Made by a program: the position numbers and the translations under genes. Below are positions 15,392 to 24,607 of a stretch of DNA of 37,839 bases, piece by piece. The notes beneath the pieces are model-generated. The model ran no database searches. It was given only the letters and a program-made list of their open reading frames with translations, and was not told the DNA's origin. This DNA comes from Gemmatimonadota bacterium (lineage in GTDB: Bacteria; Gemmatimonadota; Gemmatimonadetes; Longimicrobiales; Gaopeijiaceae), in contig JAPPGZ010000056.1 of NCBI GenBank assembly GCA_028874905.1, positions 1 through 37,839 of the forward strand, written 5' to 3'. The first letter of the stretch is position 1; each line of letters opens with the position of its first letter.

Positions 15392-17641
15392 GCGGGTGCC
15401 GACATCCAGTTGAGTATTCGCGGGATGCACTGCGCCGCCTGCGTGACCACGGTCGAGCGGGCTCTCGGCGCCGTCGACAGCGTGGGCGAAGCCAGCGTGA
15501 GCCTCGTGGACGAACTCGCCACCGTGAGTCACGAAGGGGCCGCGCCCGACCCGGACGCGCTGGTGGAGGCGGTCGAGCGCGCGGGGTACGGGGCGGAGGT
15601 GCTCGCCGGCTCCGGCGCGGTGCTGGAGGCGGCCGTCGAACGCGACCGGGACAGGGGTGCCGAGCAGGCCGACCTCATGAGGCGCTTCCGTGTCGGCGTT
15701 GCGTGCGGTCTTCCCGTGGTGCTGATCGGGCATTGGGAGATGATCCCGGGACTTCCCGCGCTCGGCGGGGACATGCTCCGCGCGGCGTGGTGGCTTTCGG
15801 CGCTGCTGACGCTGCCGATTCTCGCGTACGTCGGGCGGGGGTTCTTCACGGGTGGCTGGTCCGCCGCGCGCGCGCGCAGTTCGACCATGGACACGCTGGT
15901 GGCGCTGGGCACCGGTGCGGCGTGGCTGTACTCGACAGCCGTGGTGTTCGCTCCCCAGCTCTTCCCGGCGGGGAGCGGCCGTCCCTTCTTCGAGGCGGTA
16001 GCGGTCGTGATCACCCTGGTGGTCCTGGGACAGGCCATCGAGGCGAAGGCGAAGGGCCGGACCGCCAAGGCGCTAAGGGCCCTGTTCGACCTCGCTCCCG
16101 AGACGGCCGACCGCGTCGCCGGCGAGGACGTCGAAACGGTTCCGGTGGCGGAGGTGGTGCCCGGCGACGTCCTCCTGGTGCGTCCCGGCGCGAGAGTTCC
16201 CCTGGACGGCCGGGTTCTCGACGGCACGAGCGAAGTCGACGAATCCATGCTGACCGGCGAAAACGCGCCGGTGGACAAGGCTCCGGGCGATGAGGTGGTG
16301 GGCGGTACCGTCAACGGCACGGGTGCGCTGACGGTTCTCACGACCCGGGTCGGTTCCGACACGGTCCTTGCGCGCATCGTCGCCATGGTGAGGAAGGCAC
16401 AGGGGACCAAGCCGCCGATTCAGAGGACGGTGGATCTCGTGGCGGGCTATTTCGTACCGGCGGTGGTGGTCGTCGCCGTGGTCACCTTCGGGGCCTGGTT
16501 CCTTTTCGGGCCCGAGCCTCGGGTGAACTTCGCGATGGTGACGGCCGTCGCCGTGCTGGTGATCGCGTGCCCGTGCGCGCTGGGGCTCGCCACGCCGATC
16601 TCGATCATGATCGCGATCGGGCGGGCGGCCCGGCACGGCGTCCTCATCCGCGACGGCGAATCGCTGCAGCGCGCGCGCGACATCGACACTGTGGTTCTGG
16701 ACAAGACCGGTACGCTCACCCTGGGCAAGCCAGTGGTGACGCATGCGGACACGGCGCCGGGCGTCGGCATGGAGGACCTCTTGGCCGCGGTCGTTGCGGT
16801 GGAGGCGATGTCGGAACACCCGGCCGCGCGGGCTATCGTGGCGTATGCGCGGGAGCGAGGGGTACGGGCCGGGGAGGCGGCGCACTTTGCGGCACACCCC
16901 GGGCTCGGAGCCTCCGCAGTGGTCGCCGGCAGGCGGGTGCTCGTGGGTTCGCCGAAGTTTCTCGCGAGCGCGGGGGTCGCGACCGCGCCGTTGCGTGAGC
17001 ACCTCGACCGGGGTGCCGCCGATGGGGGGACCCCGGTCGTGGTGGCGGTCGACGGAGCGGTGACGGGCGTGTTCGCGGTGGCCGACACGGTTCGTCCCGG
17101 TGCCCGGGCTGCGGTGGAACGCCTGCGCGCACGGGGGGTGGAGGTGAGGATGCTCACGGGCGACGAGGAATCCGCGGCCCGGAGCATCGCGTCGCAGGTC
17201 GGCATCGATCATGTGCGTGCCCGCGTCTCCCCGGAGGAGAAGGCCGCCGAGATCCGCGAGCTGCGCGAAGCGGGGCGCGTGGTCGCAATGGTCGGCGACG
17301 GGATCAACGACGCTCCCGCGCTGGCTACCGCCGATGTCGGCGTCGCGATGGGCGGCGGAACCGATGTCGCCTTGCAAACCGGTGACGTCGCCCTGCTCGG
17401 GGACTCGCTGCGCGGGGTCGGGACACTGCTCCGCATCTCCGCGGCGACCCGGCGCAACGTTGCGCAGAACCTGGTTGGCGCCTTTGCGTACAACGTGATC
17501 GGCATCCCCGTTGCAGCAGGCGTTCTCTACCCGTCGCTCGGCATGCTGCTCGACCCGATGATCGCCGGAGCGGCCATGGCGTTCAGCTCCGTCACCGTCG
17601 TGGCCAACGCGAATCGGCTACGCCGCGTCGACCTCGGGTAG
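15386..17641 (+). CDS. copA: Copper-exporting P1B-1 ATPase with one HMA domain
   Basis: This 751-residue inner-membrane pump uses ATP to export Cu(I). It has one N-terminal metal-binding domain with GMHCAAC (residues 13-19), and [10 protein letters not shown] in the membrane (first Cys 393-395). The phosphorylated Asp439 is in DKTGT, the HP motif in SEHPAARA, the actuator loop is TGE in MLTGENAPV, and the hinge is GDGINDAP (~636-643). The last two helices carry YNVIGIP and [15 protein letters not shown], the Cu(I) signature. The GTG start at 15386 is the only one leaving the HMA strand whole, and it lies in the repeat end. No CopZ or copper regulator is adjacent. Confidence 0.95.
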   Translation: MDAGADIQLSIRGMHCAACVTTVERALGAVDSVGEASVSLVDELATVSHEGAAPDPDALVEAVERAGYGAEVLAGSGAVLEAAVERDRDRGAEQADLMRRFRVGVACGLPVVLIGHWEMIPGLPALGGDMLRAAWWLSALLTLPILAYVGRGFFTGGWSAARARSSTMDTLVALGTGAAWLYSTAVVFAPQLFPAGSGRPFFEAVAVVITLVVLGQAIEAKAKGRTAKALRALFDLAPETADRVAGEDVETVPVAEVVPGDVLLVRPGARVPLDGRVLDGTSEVDESMLTGENAPVDKAPGDEVVGGTVNGTGALTVLTTRVGSDTVLARIVAMVRKAQGTKPPIQRTVDLVAGYFVPAVVVVAVVTFGAWFLFGPEPRVNFAMVTAVAVLVIACPCALGLATPISIMIAIGRAARHGVLIRDGESLQRARDIDTVVLDKTGTLTLGKPVVTHADTAPGVGMEDLLAAVVAVEAMSEHPAARAIVAYARERGVRAGEAAHFAAHPGLGASAVVAGRRVLVGSPKFLASAGVATAPLREHLDRGAADGGTPVVVAVDGAVTGVFAVADTVRPGARAAVERLRARGVEVRMLTGDEESAARSIASQVGIDHVRARVSPEEKAAEIRELREAGRVVAMVGDGINDAPALATADVGVAMGGGTDVALQTGDVALLGDSLRGVGTLLRISAATRRNVAQNLVGAFAYNVIGIPVAAGVLYPSLGMLLDPMIAGAAMAFSSVTVVANANRLRRVDLG

Positions 17642-17684
17642 TGTCGTGCCCCCGTCGATTCGCCGGCGGGCCTGCAGAACGGCG

Positions 17685-17713
17685 TTGATCGCCGATCATC
17701 GCTGCGGTATCGT
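17685..17713 (+). promoter_or_regulatory. Candidate sigma-70 promoter of mutS
   Basis: TTGATC (17685-17690) and TATCGT (17708-17713) are separated by 17 nt, each 4/6 to consensus. The site stands in the 140-nt gap between copA and mutS, giving a leader of about 60 nt. Confidence 0.4.
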
Positions 17714-17781
17714 ACTCCATCCGTGATCCTGTTCCCGGCCCCCAGGCAAAGCTTCTGAACCGCGGCCTCGAGACACCGCTC

Positions 17782-20352
17782 ATGCGCCAGTGGCGCGACG
17801 CGAAGTCACGCCATCGGGACGCCCTCGTCTTCTTCCGGGTGGGTGACTTCTACGAACTTTTCTGTGAAGACGCCGAGGAAGGGGCTCGCCTGCTCGGGCT
17901 GACGCTCACGTCGCGAAACAACGGCGCGGCGAGCCGCGTCCCTCTGGCCGGAGTGCCCGCGAAAGCGCTCGACGAGTACCTGGGGCGACTGGTCAAGCTC
18001 GGCAAACGCGTCGCGATCTGCGAACAGGTGGAAGACCCGGCAGAAGCCAGGGGCATCGTGCGCAGGGAGGTCGTCGAGACTGTAACGCCGGGCACCGTGG
18101 TGTCGGACGACCTGCTGGAAGCATCGCGGAACAACTTCATCGTGGCGCTGATCCCCGGCGAGCTTGCCGCCGGTCTGGGGGCGCTGGACGTGTCGACGGG
18201 CGAGATCGTAGTGCTGCAGGTCGGGCCCGACGAACTCGAGGACGAACTCGACCGGCTGGAGCCGCGTGAACTCCTGATGCCCGAATCCGGCGGAGAATGG
18301 GGCGACGTCGGGGACGGAGCGGTCCGCACGATCCGGCCCGATTGGATGTTCGATCTGGAGGCCGCCCGTGAGGAGCTCTCCAGACGCTACGGTGTATTGT
18401 CCCTGGACGGATTCGGCTTCGAGCGCGGCGACGAGCTGCTGATCCGGGCAGCCGGCGCGCTGGTCGCCTACGTCGAGGAGATCCGCCCCGGGTCCATGGA
18501 GCATCTGCGGCCCCCTCGCATCCAGCGTCCCGAGGCGGTCATGACGCTCGACGCCATGACCCGGCGCAACCTGGAGCTGGTCGAACCGCTGCGTCCGCAG
18601 GACGGCGATGCGTCGCTGCTGTCGGTGCTCGACGCCACCATCACGCCCATGGGCGCCCGCCTGTTGCGCACCTGGCTTCTCAGGCCCCTGCTCGACGCCG
18701 GGGAGATCCGGGACCGGCTGGCCGGGGTGGCGGAGCTGTTCGACAATCCGGACGCTCGAGCCGAACTCCGGGCGGCGCTTGGGTCGATCCGCGACCTGGA
18801 CCGCCTCGCGACCAAGGTAGGGACTGGCCGCGCCTCGCCGCGCGAGGTGCTGGGACTGGGGCTGTCGGCGCGCCAGCTTCCGGCGGTCGCACGGTGCGGC
18901 GACAGGTTGCACACGCCTTTGCTCGACGGCCTGTGCGGCGGCTTCGATACCCTGGAGGACGTGGACGCGCTGATCACGGATGCGATCTCGGAAGACGCTC
19001 CTCCGACGCTGGGCGACGGGGGCGTGATCCGGGAGGGGTTCAGCGCTGAACTGGACGAACTGAGGGCGGTCAGAGACGGCGCGCGCGACTTCATCGCCGG
19101 GCTACAGGCCCGAGAGCGCGAGCAGACGGGAATCGCCTCGCTCAAGGTCGGCTACAACAAGGTCTTCGGCTACTATCTGGAAGTCACAAAGGCCAACCTG
19201 GAGCGTGTCCCGGAACACTTCATCCGCAAGCAGACCCTGACCGGGGCCGAGCGGTATTTTACGCCCGAACTGAAGGAGTGGGAGGAGAAGGTCTTCGGGG
19301 CCGAGGAGAAGATCGGGCGTCTCGAGCAGAACCTCTTCCTCCGGGTGCGGGGCGAACTGGCACTCGCGGTCACGCGGATCCAGGAGGCGGGACAGCGGAT
19401 CGCGGTGCTCGACGCCGTCGCGGGCCTCGCCCAGGTGGCGGAGGTGCGCGGCTACGTGCGTCCGGAGGTGACCACGGGCTTCGACATCGACATCAGGGCG
19501 GGGAGGCACCCGGTCGTCGAGACCATGATGCCGCGCGAGGACTTCATCCCCAACGACCTGACGCTGGACGAGGACGGGCGGATCGTGATCCTGACGGGCC
19601 CGAACATGGCCGGAAAGAGCACGGTGCTGCGCCAGACCGGTCTGATCCAGCTGATGGCCCAGGTGGGGTCGTTCGTGCCGGCCGACAAGGCCCGCCTCGG
19701 GGTATGCGACCGGATCTTCACGCGCGTAGGCGCTTCCGACAACCTGGCCCGCGGGCAGTCGACGTTCATGGTCGAGATGAACGAGACGGCGGCGATCATC
19801 CACGGCGCCACCGAACGGAGCCTGGTCCTGCTCGACGAGATCGGCCGGGGAACCTCCACCTACGACGGCGTCTCGATCGCGTGGGCGGTGACCGAGCACC
19901 TCCATGAGCGGGTGGGGGCGAAGGCCATCTGCGCGACCCACTACCACGAATTGACCCAGCTTGGCGATCTTCTTCCAGGCGTCAGGAACCTGAACGTGGC
20001 GGTCAGGGAGTCGGGCGAGACGATCGTCTTCCTGAGGCGGCTCGAGGAAGGTGGGGCGGACCGGTCCTACGGGATCCAGGTGGCCCGGCTCGCGGGTTTC
20101 CCCCCGCACCTGATCGCGCGTGCGATGGAACTTCTCGCCGAGTTGGAGGGAACACACACGGGTGGCGGTTCCGGTCTCGGCCGTCGAAGTGAGGTGACCA
20201 CTTCTTCGGAGTTGGTCCGGGACCAGATGTCGCTGTTCACGGTGCAGCATCCGGTGGTGGAGCGGCTGCGCGCTCTCGAGCCGGATCGCATGACTCCGCT
20301 GGAGGCGCTCAACCTGTTGCACGCCCTCCAGGCCGAGGCGAAAAAGGGATAG
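17782..20352 (+). CDS. mutS: DNA mismatch repair ATPase MutS
   Basis: This 856-residue protein recognises mismatches and starts methyl-independent or MutL-linked repair. Domain I has the mismatch-stacking Phe in GDFYELF (Phe23, Glu25). The connector and lever regions follow. The C-terminal ATPase has Walker A GPNMAGKST (606-614), ARGQSTFMVEMNE, Walker B LVLLDEIGRGTSTYDG and ATHYHEL. Phe23 corresponds to Phe36 of E. coli MutS, so the N-terminus called here is about 13 residues short. In-frame codons before the ATG read NRGLETPL, matching the usual TPMMRQ context, so a CTG at 17755 may be the true start. The last ~30 residues are a typical C-terminal tail. Confidence 0.96.
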   Translation: MRQWRDAKSRHRDALVFFRVGDFYELFCEDAEEGARLLGLTLTSRNNGAASRVPLAGVPAKALDEYLGRLVKLGKRVAICEQVEDPAEARGIVRREVVETVTPGTVVSDDLLEASRNNFIVALIPGELAAGLGALDVSTGEIVVLQVGPDELEDELDRLEPRELLMPESGGEWGDVGDGAVRTIRPDWMFDLEAAREELSRRYGVLSLDGFGFERGDELLIRAAGALVAYVEEIRPGSMEHLRPPRIQRPEAVMTLDAMTRRNLELVEPLRPQDGDASLLSVLDATITPMGARLLRTWLLRPLLDAGEIRDRLAGVAELFDNPDARAELRAALGSIRDLDRLATKVGTGRASPREVLGLGLSARQLPAVARCGDRLHTPLLDGLCGGFDTLEDVDALITDAISEDAPPTLGDGGVIREGFSAELDELRAVRDGARDFIAGLQAREREQTGIASLKVGYNKVFGYYLEVTKANLERVPEHFIRKQTLTGAERYFTPELKEWEEKVFGAEEKIGRLEQNLFLRVRGELALAVTRIQEAGQRIAVLDAVAGLAQVAEVRGYVRPEVTTGFDIDIRAGRHPVVETMMPREDFIPNDLTLDEDGRIVILTGPNMAGKSTVLRQTGLIQLMAQVGSFVPADKARLGVCDRIFTRVGASDNLARGQSTFMVEMNETAAIIHGATERSLVLLDEIGRGTSTYDGVSIAWAVTEHLHERVGAKAICATHYHELTQLGDLLPGVRNLNVAVRESGETIVFLRRLEEGGADRSYGIQVARLAGFPPHLIARAMELLAELEGTHTGGGSGLGRRSEVTTSSELVRDQMSLFTVQHPVVERLRALEPDRMTPLEALNLLHALQAEAKKG

Positions 20353-20437
20353 AAGGACAGAGAGGATGGGTGACGTTTGATCGAGGTCAGGCCGACAAGG
20401 GGTGCGCGCGGCGGTCCGGGCACGGGAAGAGTGCGGG

Positions 20438-20456
20438 CCGGGGCGCGCGGCCCCGG
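20438..20456 (+). other. GC hairpin between mutS and the lipoprotein gene
   Basis: CCGGGGC and GCCCCGG form a perfect 7-bp stem around GCGCG. There is no following T run, so it is not a standard terminator. It lies 20 nt before the ATG chosen for the next gene and could attenuate or protect the transcript. Confidence 0.4.
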
Positions 20457-20475
20457 TCGGGCACGTGCCGGCGCC

Positions 20476-20841
20476 ATGCGTGGACTCCTGGCGACGTGGC
20501 TCGCCCTGGGGTGCGGCGGAGACCAGCATATCGAACGGCCCACGCCGCTGTTTTCGGACAGCCCGGTGGAATACCCCCTCGAGTTGTGGGACCAGGACGT
20601 CGAGGGCAGCACGATCGTGCGTGTGCTCGTCAACCGGGAGGGAGGCGTGGACAGCGTAGCCGTGTTGGAAAGCAGCGGTCATGCGGCCCTCGATTCGGCC
20701 GCCGTACATGGAGCCAGAAGCATGGAATTCGAGCCCGCACGGCGGGCGGGGGAGCCGCTCAGGGTGTGGGCGCGCGTGCCGGTACACTTCTCGAAGAGCG
20801 GCGAGCCGCCGGCACAACCACCGCTCCGGAGACAACGGTGA
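20476..20841 (+). CDS. TonB C-terminal-domain lipoprotein
   Basis: This is a 121-residue small envelope protein. MRGLLATWLALGCGG is a short lipoprotein signal with lipobox LALGC (Cys13 would be lipidated). Residues ~30-110 resemble a TonB C-terminal domain: STIVRVLVNREGGVDSVAVLESSGH, then ALDSAAVHGARSMEFEPAR and VWARVPVHF. There is no TonB-type membrane anchor or Pro-rich linker, so it is not a regular energy transducer. An in-frame TTG at 20377 would add a very basic Arg/Gly-rich leader; 20476 is preferred because it places the lipobox correctly. The stop overlaps the next GTG (GTGA). Confidence 0.75.
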   Translation: MRGLLATWLALGCGGDQHIERPTPLFSDSPVEYPLELWDQDVEGSTIVRVLVNREGGVDSVAVLESSGHAALDSAAVHGARSMEFEPARRAGEPLRVWARVPVHFSKSGEPPAQPPLRRQR

Positions 20842-22244
20842 CTCCGGTAACGGACAGCGGTCGGCGCCACGCGAGACCGTACGACGATGTTCTCGACCTG
20901 GTCGGGTGGACGCCCCTGATCCGGCTGAACCGCGTCACCGCCGGGATGCGCACGTCCGTGTACGGCAAGGCCGAGTTCATGAATCCGGGCGGATCGGTCA
21001 AGGACCGGATCGGGATCGCCATCATCCGGGCCGCCGAGGCCCGTGGGCTGCTCCGGCCGGGCGGCACCGTGGTCGAGGGCACCAGTGGCAACACGGGACT
21101 CGCGTTGGCGATGGCCGCCGCGTCGCGCGGATACCGGTGCATCTTCACCATGCCCGACAAGATGAGCCGGGAGAAGGTCAAGCTGCTGCGGGCGTTCGGT
21201 GCCGAGGTGGTGATTACCCCGACCGCCGTTCCACCGGATCATCCGGACCACTACGTCAACCGGGCCCGGACCATCGCCGGGGCCACTCCCGGCGCCTTTC
21301 TGGCCGACCAGTTCTACAACCGGGACAACCCCGAAGCGCACTACCTGACCACAGGCCCCGAACTGTGGGAGCAGACGGATGGCCGGATCACGCACTTCAT
21401 CGCCGGTGCGGGGACCGGCGGGACGATCTCGGGAACGGCGAGGTACCTGAAGGAGAGGGACCCGGGGATCCGGGTGATCGGCGTCGACCCCGTGGGATCG
21501 GTCATCTCCGGCTACCACCAGACCGGAAAGGTCGGTACCGGCGAGCCCTACAAGGTCGAGGGTTTGGGGAACGACAAGATCCCCGGGACGCTGGACGTCG
21601 AATACATCGACGAGTACCGGACGGTCAGCGACGCGGAGGCATTCGCCATGGCGCGCCGGCTGGTGCGGGAGGAGGGGCTCTTCGTGGGTGGGTCGACCGG
21701 CCTGATCGTGCACGCGGCGCTGGAGGAGTCGCGCCGCCTCGACGACCCGGATGCCCTGGTCGTGGCCATTCTCTGCGACTGGGGAGAGCGCTACCTCACC
21801 AAGCAGTACGACGACGAGTGGATGCGCAACAACGGCTTCCTGGAACGAAAACAGGCCACCGTGGCGGAGATGGCGGCCGCCAAGCTCGAACGGCTGCCGG
21901 GTCTGCTCACGGTGACGCCGGAGACACCGGTGCGCATGGCCGTATCGACACTGTCCACGCACAACGTGTCGCAGCTCCCGGTGGTGGTGGCCGGCGAATG
22001 CGTCGGGAGCGTCGCGGAGCGCGAACTCATGGGGGCGGTGCTGGCCGACCGCGCCGTCCTCGAGCAGGAGGTTGCATCGGTGATGGGGCCGCCGTACCCG
22101 GTGGTGGACGAAAGGGCCGACGCCGACGCGGCCACGCGGCTGCTGACGCGGGGCGCTCACGCGGTGCTGATCCGATCGAACGGTTCCCTCGAAGGGATAT
22201 TGACCCGGTACGACCTTGTGCGGTCGCTGGCGGCATCGCCATGA
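20838..22244 (+). CDS. Cystathionine beta-synthase with C-terminal CBS pair
   Basis: This is a 468-residue PLP enzyme that condenses serine (or an activated serine) with homocysteine, or makes cysteine. The PLP lysine is Lys55 in NPGGSVKDR. The phosphate loop is EGTSGNTG, and the PLP-ring region is GAGTGGTISG. GGSTGLI follows near residue 282. Residues ~335-468 form two CBS repeats (LLTVTPETPVRMAVSTLS, and ASVMGPPYPVVDERADADAA), as in eukaryotic and several bacterial cystathionine synthases. In some homologues the pair binds SAM. No heme-binding N-terminal segment is present. The GTG start at 20838 is coupled to the lipoprotein gene and the stop is coupled to ddl (ATGA). Confidence 0.92.
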   Translation: MTPVTDSGRRHARPYDDVLDLVGWTPLIRLNRVTAGMRTSVYGKAEFMNPGGSVKDRIGIAIIRAAEARGLLRPGGTVVEGTSGNTGLALAMAAASRGYRCIFTMPDKMSREKVKLLRAFGAEVVITPTAVPPDHPDHYVNRARTIAGATPGAFLADQFYNRDNPEAHYLTTGPELWEQTDGRITHFIAGAGTGGTISGTARYLKERDPGIRVIGVDPVGSVISGYHQTGKVGTGEPYKVEGLGNDKIPGTLDVEYIDEYRTVSDAEAFAMARRLVREEGLFVGGSTGLIVHAALEESRRLDDPDALVVAILCDWGERYLTKQYDDEWMRNNGFLERKQATVAEMAAAKLERLPGLLTVTPETPVRMAVSTLSTHNVSQLPVVVAGECVGSVAERELMGAVLADRAVLEQEVASVMGPPYPVVDERADADAATRLLTRGAHAVLIRSNGSLEGILTRYDLVRSLAASP

Positions 22245-23320
22245 GCGACGCCGGTGGCAGCGGGGAGGGGGGGCGCGGGAGGGAGTCGCGGGTGCGTCCG
22301 ATGCGAGTGGTGGTGCTCCTGGGCGGCAGCTCTGAAGAACGCGGTGTGTCGCTTGCGAGCGGCTGCCAGGTGGCCGCGGCGCTGCGCAGCGCGGGACACG
22401 CGGTGACCAGCATCGATTCCGCTGTGGGGCCCCTTTCCCCCGCGCTCGAACGCGGGATTCTGGAGGCGGGCATCGGCCGCGCCGATGTGCCCGAGCCTCC
22501 CGCAGGCGCACCGAACACACTTCCCGACGCTGCAGTTGTCACATCCGAGCCCGCGCTGGCCGAGGCCGATGTTGTTTTCCTCGCCCTCCACGGCGGAGCG
22601 GGAGAGGACGGCACGATTCAGACCCTGCTCGAGGTGTCCGGGATTCCATATGCCGGAAGCGGCCCCGTGGCGTGTGCGCTGGCCATGAACAAGGACCTCA
22701 CCAAGCGGCTCCTGCGGGACGGAGGCGTGCCGACCCCGGACTGGATCGCGGGGGAAGAGGCCGGGGATGTCGTGTCCGGGCAGCTGGGACTGCCCGTGAT
22801 CGTCAAGCCCGTGTCGGGCGGCTCCTCGGTGCGGCTGACGCTGGCCCGGACGGCCTTGGAGGTAGACGAAGCGACGGTGGTGGCGGCTGGCGGAGGAGAC
22901 ACGGTGATGTACGAGGCCTACGTGTCGGGCGGTGAGTTCACCGTCGGGATCCTGGACGGTGCGCCGCTGCCGGTCGTGGAGATCCGGCCGGTGCGCGAGC
23001 TGTTCGACTTCGACTGCAAGTACGAGACGGGCATGGCGGTGGAGATCGCGCCCGCGCGGATCGGTCCGGGGCTGACCGGCACGCTGCAGCGGATGGCACT
23101 GAAGGTGCATCGGCTGCTTGGAATGGAGCACTTCTCACGCGTAGACTTCATGGTGGACGGGGACGGGAATGCGTGGTGTCTGGAAGCCAATGCGCTTCCC
23201 GGTCTGACGGGAAACAGTCTGCTGCCGAAGGCCGCGAAGGCGGCGGGCATCGAGTTTCCGCAGCTGTGCGAGCACATCTGCAGATTGGGCTCGCGAACGG
23301 GAAGCCGGAATCGGCGGTGA
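22241..23320 (+). CDS. ddl: D-alanine-D-alanine ligase family ATP-grasp enzyme
   Basis: This 359-residue enzyme joins two D-alanines for peptidoglycan precursor synthesis. Motifs are VVLLGGSSEERGVSL (N-terminal), ALHGGAGEDGTIQ, GSGPVACALAMNKDLTKRLL, VIVKPVSGGSSV (ATP loop), EFTVGIL, FSRVDFMVD, and EANALPGLTGNSLLPKAA (metal and second-substrate loop). Two places differ from textbook Ddl: GGSSVR, where GSSVG is usual, and ALPGLTGNS, where TxPGMTxxS is usual. Specificity for D-Ala-D-Ala versus a relative is therefore likely but not certain. The first ~18 residues are Gly/Arg-rich; Met at 22301 (MRVVVLLGG) is an alternative start. Confidence 0.87.
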   Translation: MSDAGGSGEGGRGRESRVRPMRVVVLLGGSSEERGVSLASGCQVAAALRSAGHAVTSIDSAVGPLSPALERGILEAGIGRADVPEPPAGAPNTLPDAAVVTSEPALAEADVVFLALHGGAGEDGTIQTLLEVSGIPYAGSGPVACALAMNKDLTKRLLRDGGVPTPDWIAGEEAGDVVSGQLGLPVIVKPVSGGSSVRLTLARTALEVDEATVVAAGGGDTVMYEAYVSGGEFTVGILDGAPLPVVEIRPVRELFDFDCKYETGMAVEIAPARIGPGLTGTLQRMALKVHRLLGMEHFSRVDFMVDGDGNAWCLEANALPGLTGNSLLPKAAKAAGIEFPQLCEHICRLGSRTGSRNRR

Positions 23321-23396
23321 GATTGCGTTGCGCCCGTCCCGGCGGAGCGCGAATTTTGCGTTGGGCTGCCGAACCGAGACGGGCAGGAGGGAAGCC

Positions 23397-24416
23397 GTGA
23401 GATACGTGAACCAGTCATCGTCGTTCGGCGGCCCCTCGGCGCGCTTCCAGGTCACGCAATGGGTCAGGATCCTGCTCATTGCCAATGCGCTCGTCTTCCT
23501 GATCGGGCTCGCGGTGGGCCGAGGCCTGATCATTGATCTGTTCGCGTTCTCGCCTGGTCGTCTGGCGGACCGGCCTTGGGGCATGGTGACGTACATGTTC
23601 GTGCACGCCGGCCTCTGGCACCTGCTGATGAACCTGCTCTTCGTGTTCTTCTTCGGGCCGCCCCTGGAGGAGCGCTGGGGATCGGACATGTTCATCAAGT
23701 TCTATCTCGTGTGCGGACTGGGCGGCGTTCTGCTCAGCTTCGCATTCTCCGGCGCCACGATCGTGGGAGCGTCGGCGGCGTGCTATGGACTGATGCTTGC
23801 ATTCGCGTTGGCGTGGCCGGAACAGCCGGTCTACATCTGGGGGATGTTCCCCGTGCGCGTGAAGTGGCTGGTGGCGTTTCTGGTGGCCCTGAGCTTCGCG
23901 AGCGCGATCGGGCCCAGCCGCGACGGCGTTGCCCACCTGGCGCACCTGGGGGGCGCGGTGGCTGGCTTCCTGCTGGTGAAGAGCGGGTGGATGCCGTCGT
24001 ACGGAGGCGGGTTCGGAGCGGTGGGGCAAGGCGGCACGGCGGGTCGGCGTGGCGGTCGCGGCGGCACGCGGCGTGGCGGTCGCCCGTGGGGTCGCAGGCG
24101 GAGCGGGTCGGGGAGAAGCGCGACCGGGGCGAGCGGTTCTTCGCGATGGCGGGGCGGTCCGCGTGGGATGTCGCGTGGCGGGGAGGCGGGGCCTTCCCGG
24201 CAAGGGCGGCGGCGGCGAGACAAGGACGCCGGGTCGGGACGCATCGCGGCCGCGTTCGAAGAGCGGAGGGCCCGCCAGCGCGCGGCCAGGGAACGCGCCG
24301 AACTCGACCAGGTCGACGCGGTTCTCGACAAGATATCGGCCAAGGGTATCGAGTCGCTGACCGCGGAAGAGCGCGAGCTCCTGGACCGGGTATCGAGGCA
24401 GACGAAGGCCAACTAG
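23397..24416 (+). CDS. Rhomboid-family intramembrane serine protease with Arg/Gly-rich tail
   Basis: This is a 339-residue membrane protease that cuts transmembrane segments. The catalytic dyad is Ser126 in VGASAACYG and His183 in AHLGGAVAGF. HLLMNLLFVFFFG is the conserved HxxxN region in helix 2, and PWGMVTYMFVHAG precedes it. Six hydrophobic segments lie within residues ~20-200. A basic low-complexity stretch rich in RGG/GR repeats spans ~205-285. The end is a helical segment, VLDKISAKGIESLTAEERELLDRVSRQ, like that found at the C-terminus of many bacterial rhomboids (DUF6576, from memory). The GTG at 23397 has AGGAGG six nt upstream. Confidence 0.92.
   Translation: MRYVNQSSSFGGPSARFQVTQWVRILLIANALVFLIGLAVGRGLIIDLFAFSPGRLADRPWGMVTYMFVHAGLWHLLMNLLFVFFFGPPLEERWGSDMFIKFYLVCGLGGVLLSFAFSGATIVGASAACYGLMLAFALAWPEQPVYIWGMFPVRVKWLVAFLVALSFASAIGPSRDGVAHLAHLGGAVAGFLLVKSGWMPSYGGGFGAVGQGGTAGRRGGRGGTRRGGRPWGRRRSGSGRSATGASGSSRWRGGPRGMSRGGEAGPSRQGRRRRDKDAGSGRIAAAFEERRARQRAARERAELDQVDAVLDKISAKGIESLTAEERELLDRVSRQTKAN
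24046..24083. repeat. 24-bp tandem duplication coding the RGG tract
   Basis: GGCGTGGCGGTCGC occurs at 24046-24059 and again at 24070-24083, separated by GGCGGCACGC. The duplication lies in frame inside the rhomboid tail and encodes RRGGRGGTRRGGR-type sequence, suggesting growth by slippage. Confidence 0.7.
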
Positions 24417-24463
24417 CGGGCGCGAAATGCGGCGTCCCCCTCGGTCGCCTTACGGTCCCCTCC

Positions 24464-24493
24464 TTGACCCGTGAGTGGCGCGGTTTCTACAAT
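24464..24493 (+). promoter_or_regulatory. Strong sigma-70-type promoter of the EF-G-like gene
   Basis: TTGACC (24464-24469, 5/6) and TACAAT (24488-24493, 5/6) are separated by 18 nt. It is the best housekeeping promoter in the window. Transcription would begin near 24500, leaving a leader of about 108 nt. Confidence 0.6.
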
Positions 24494-24500
24494 CCGCAAC

Positions 24501-24519
24501 CCTTCGCCAATCGCGAAGG
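24501..24519 (+). other. Stem-loop at the predicted 5' end of the EF-G-like mRNA
   Basis: CCTTCGC and GCGAAGG form a perfect 7-bp stem with loop CAATC, right at the predicted transcription start. A 5'-terminal hairpin of this kind can stabilise an mRNA; other roles are possible. Confidence 0.45.
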
Positions 24520-24607
24520 TGCCCGATCCCCGGAGGATGGCGGCCCACCCAGGGGCGTCGTGCGGTCCCGGGCGAGCGGGATCAGGCAATCAGCGACAGG
24601 AGGTGGC

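Noticed and set aside
15868..15882. Alternating GC run inside copA
   Set aside because: A codon-level Ala/Arg run in the coding sequence, not a repeat or Z-DNA claim worth making.
19102..20835. 577-codon minus-strand frame opposite mutS
   Set aside because: Low-complexity His/Arg/Leu-rich composition typical of the antisense of a high-GC gene; mutS motifs on the plus strand are complete.
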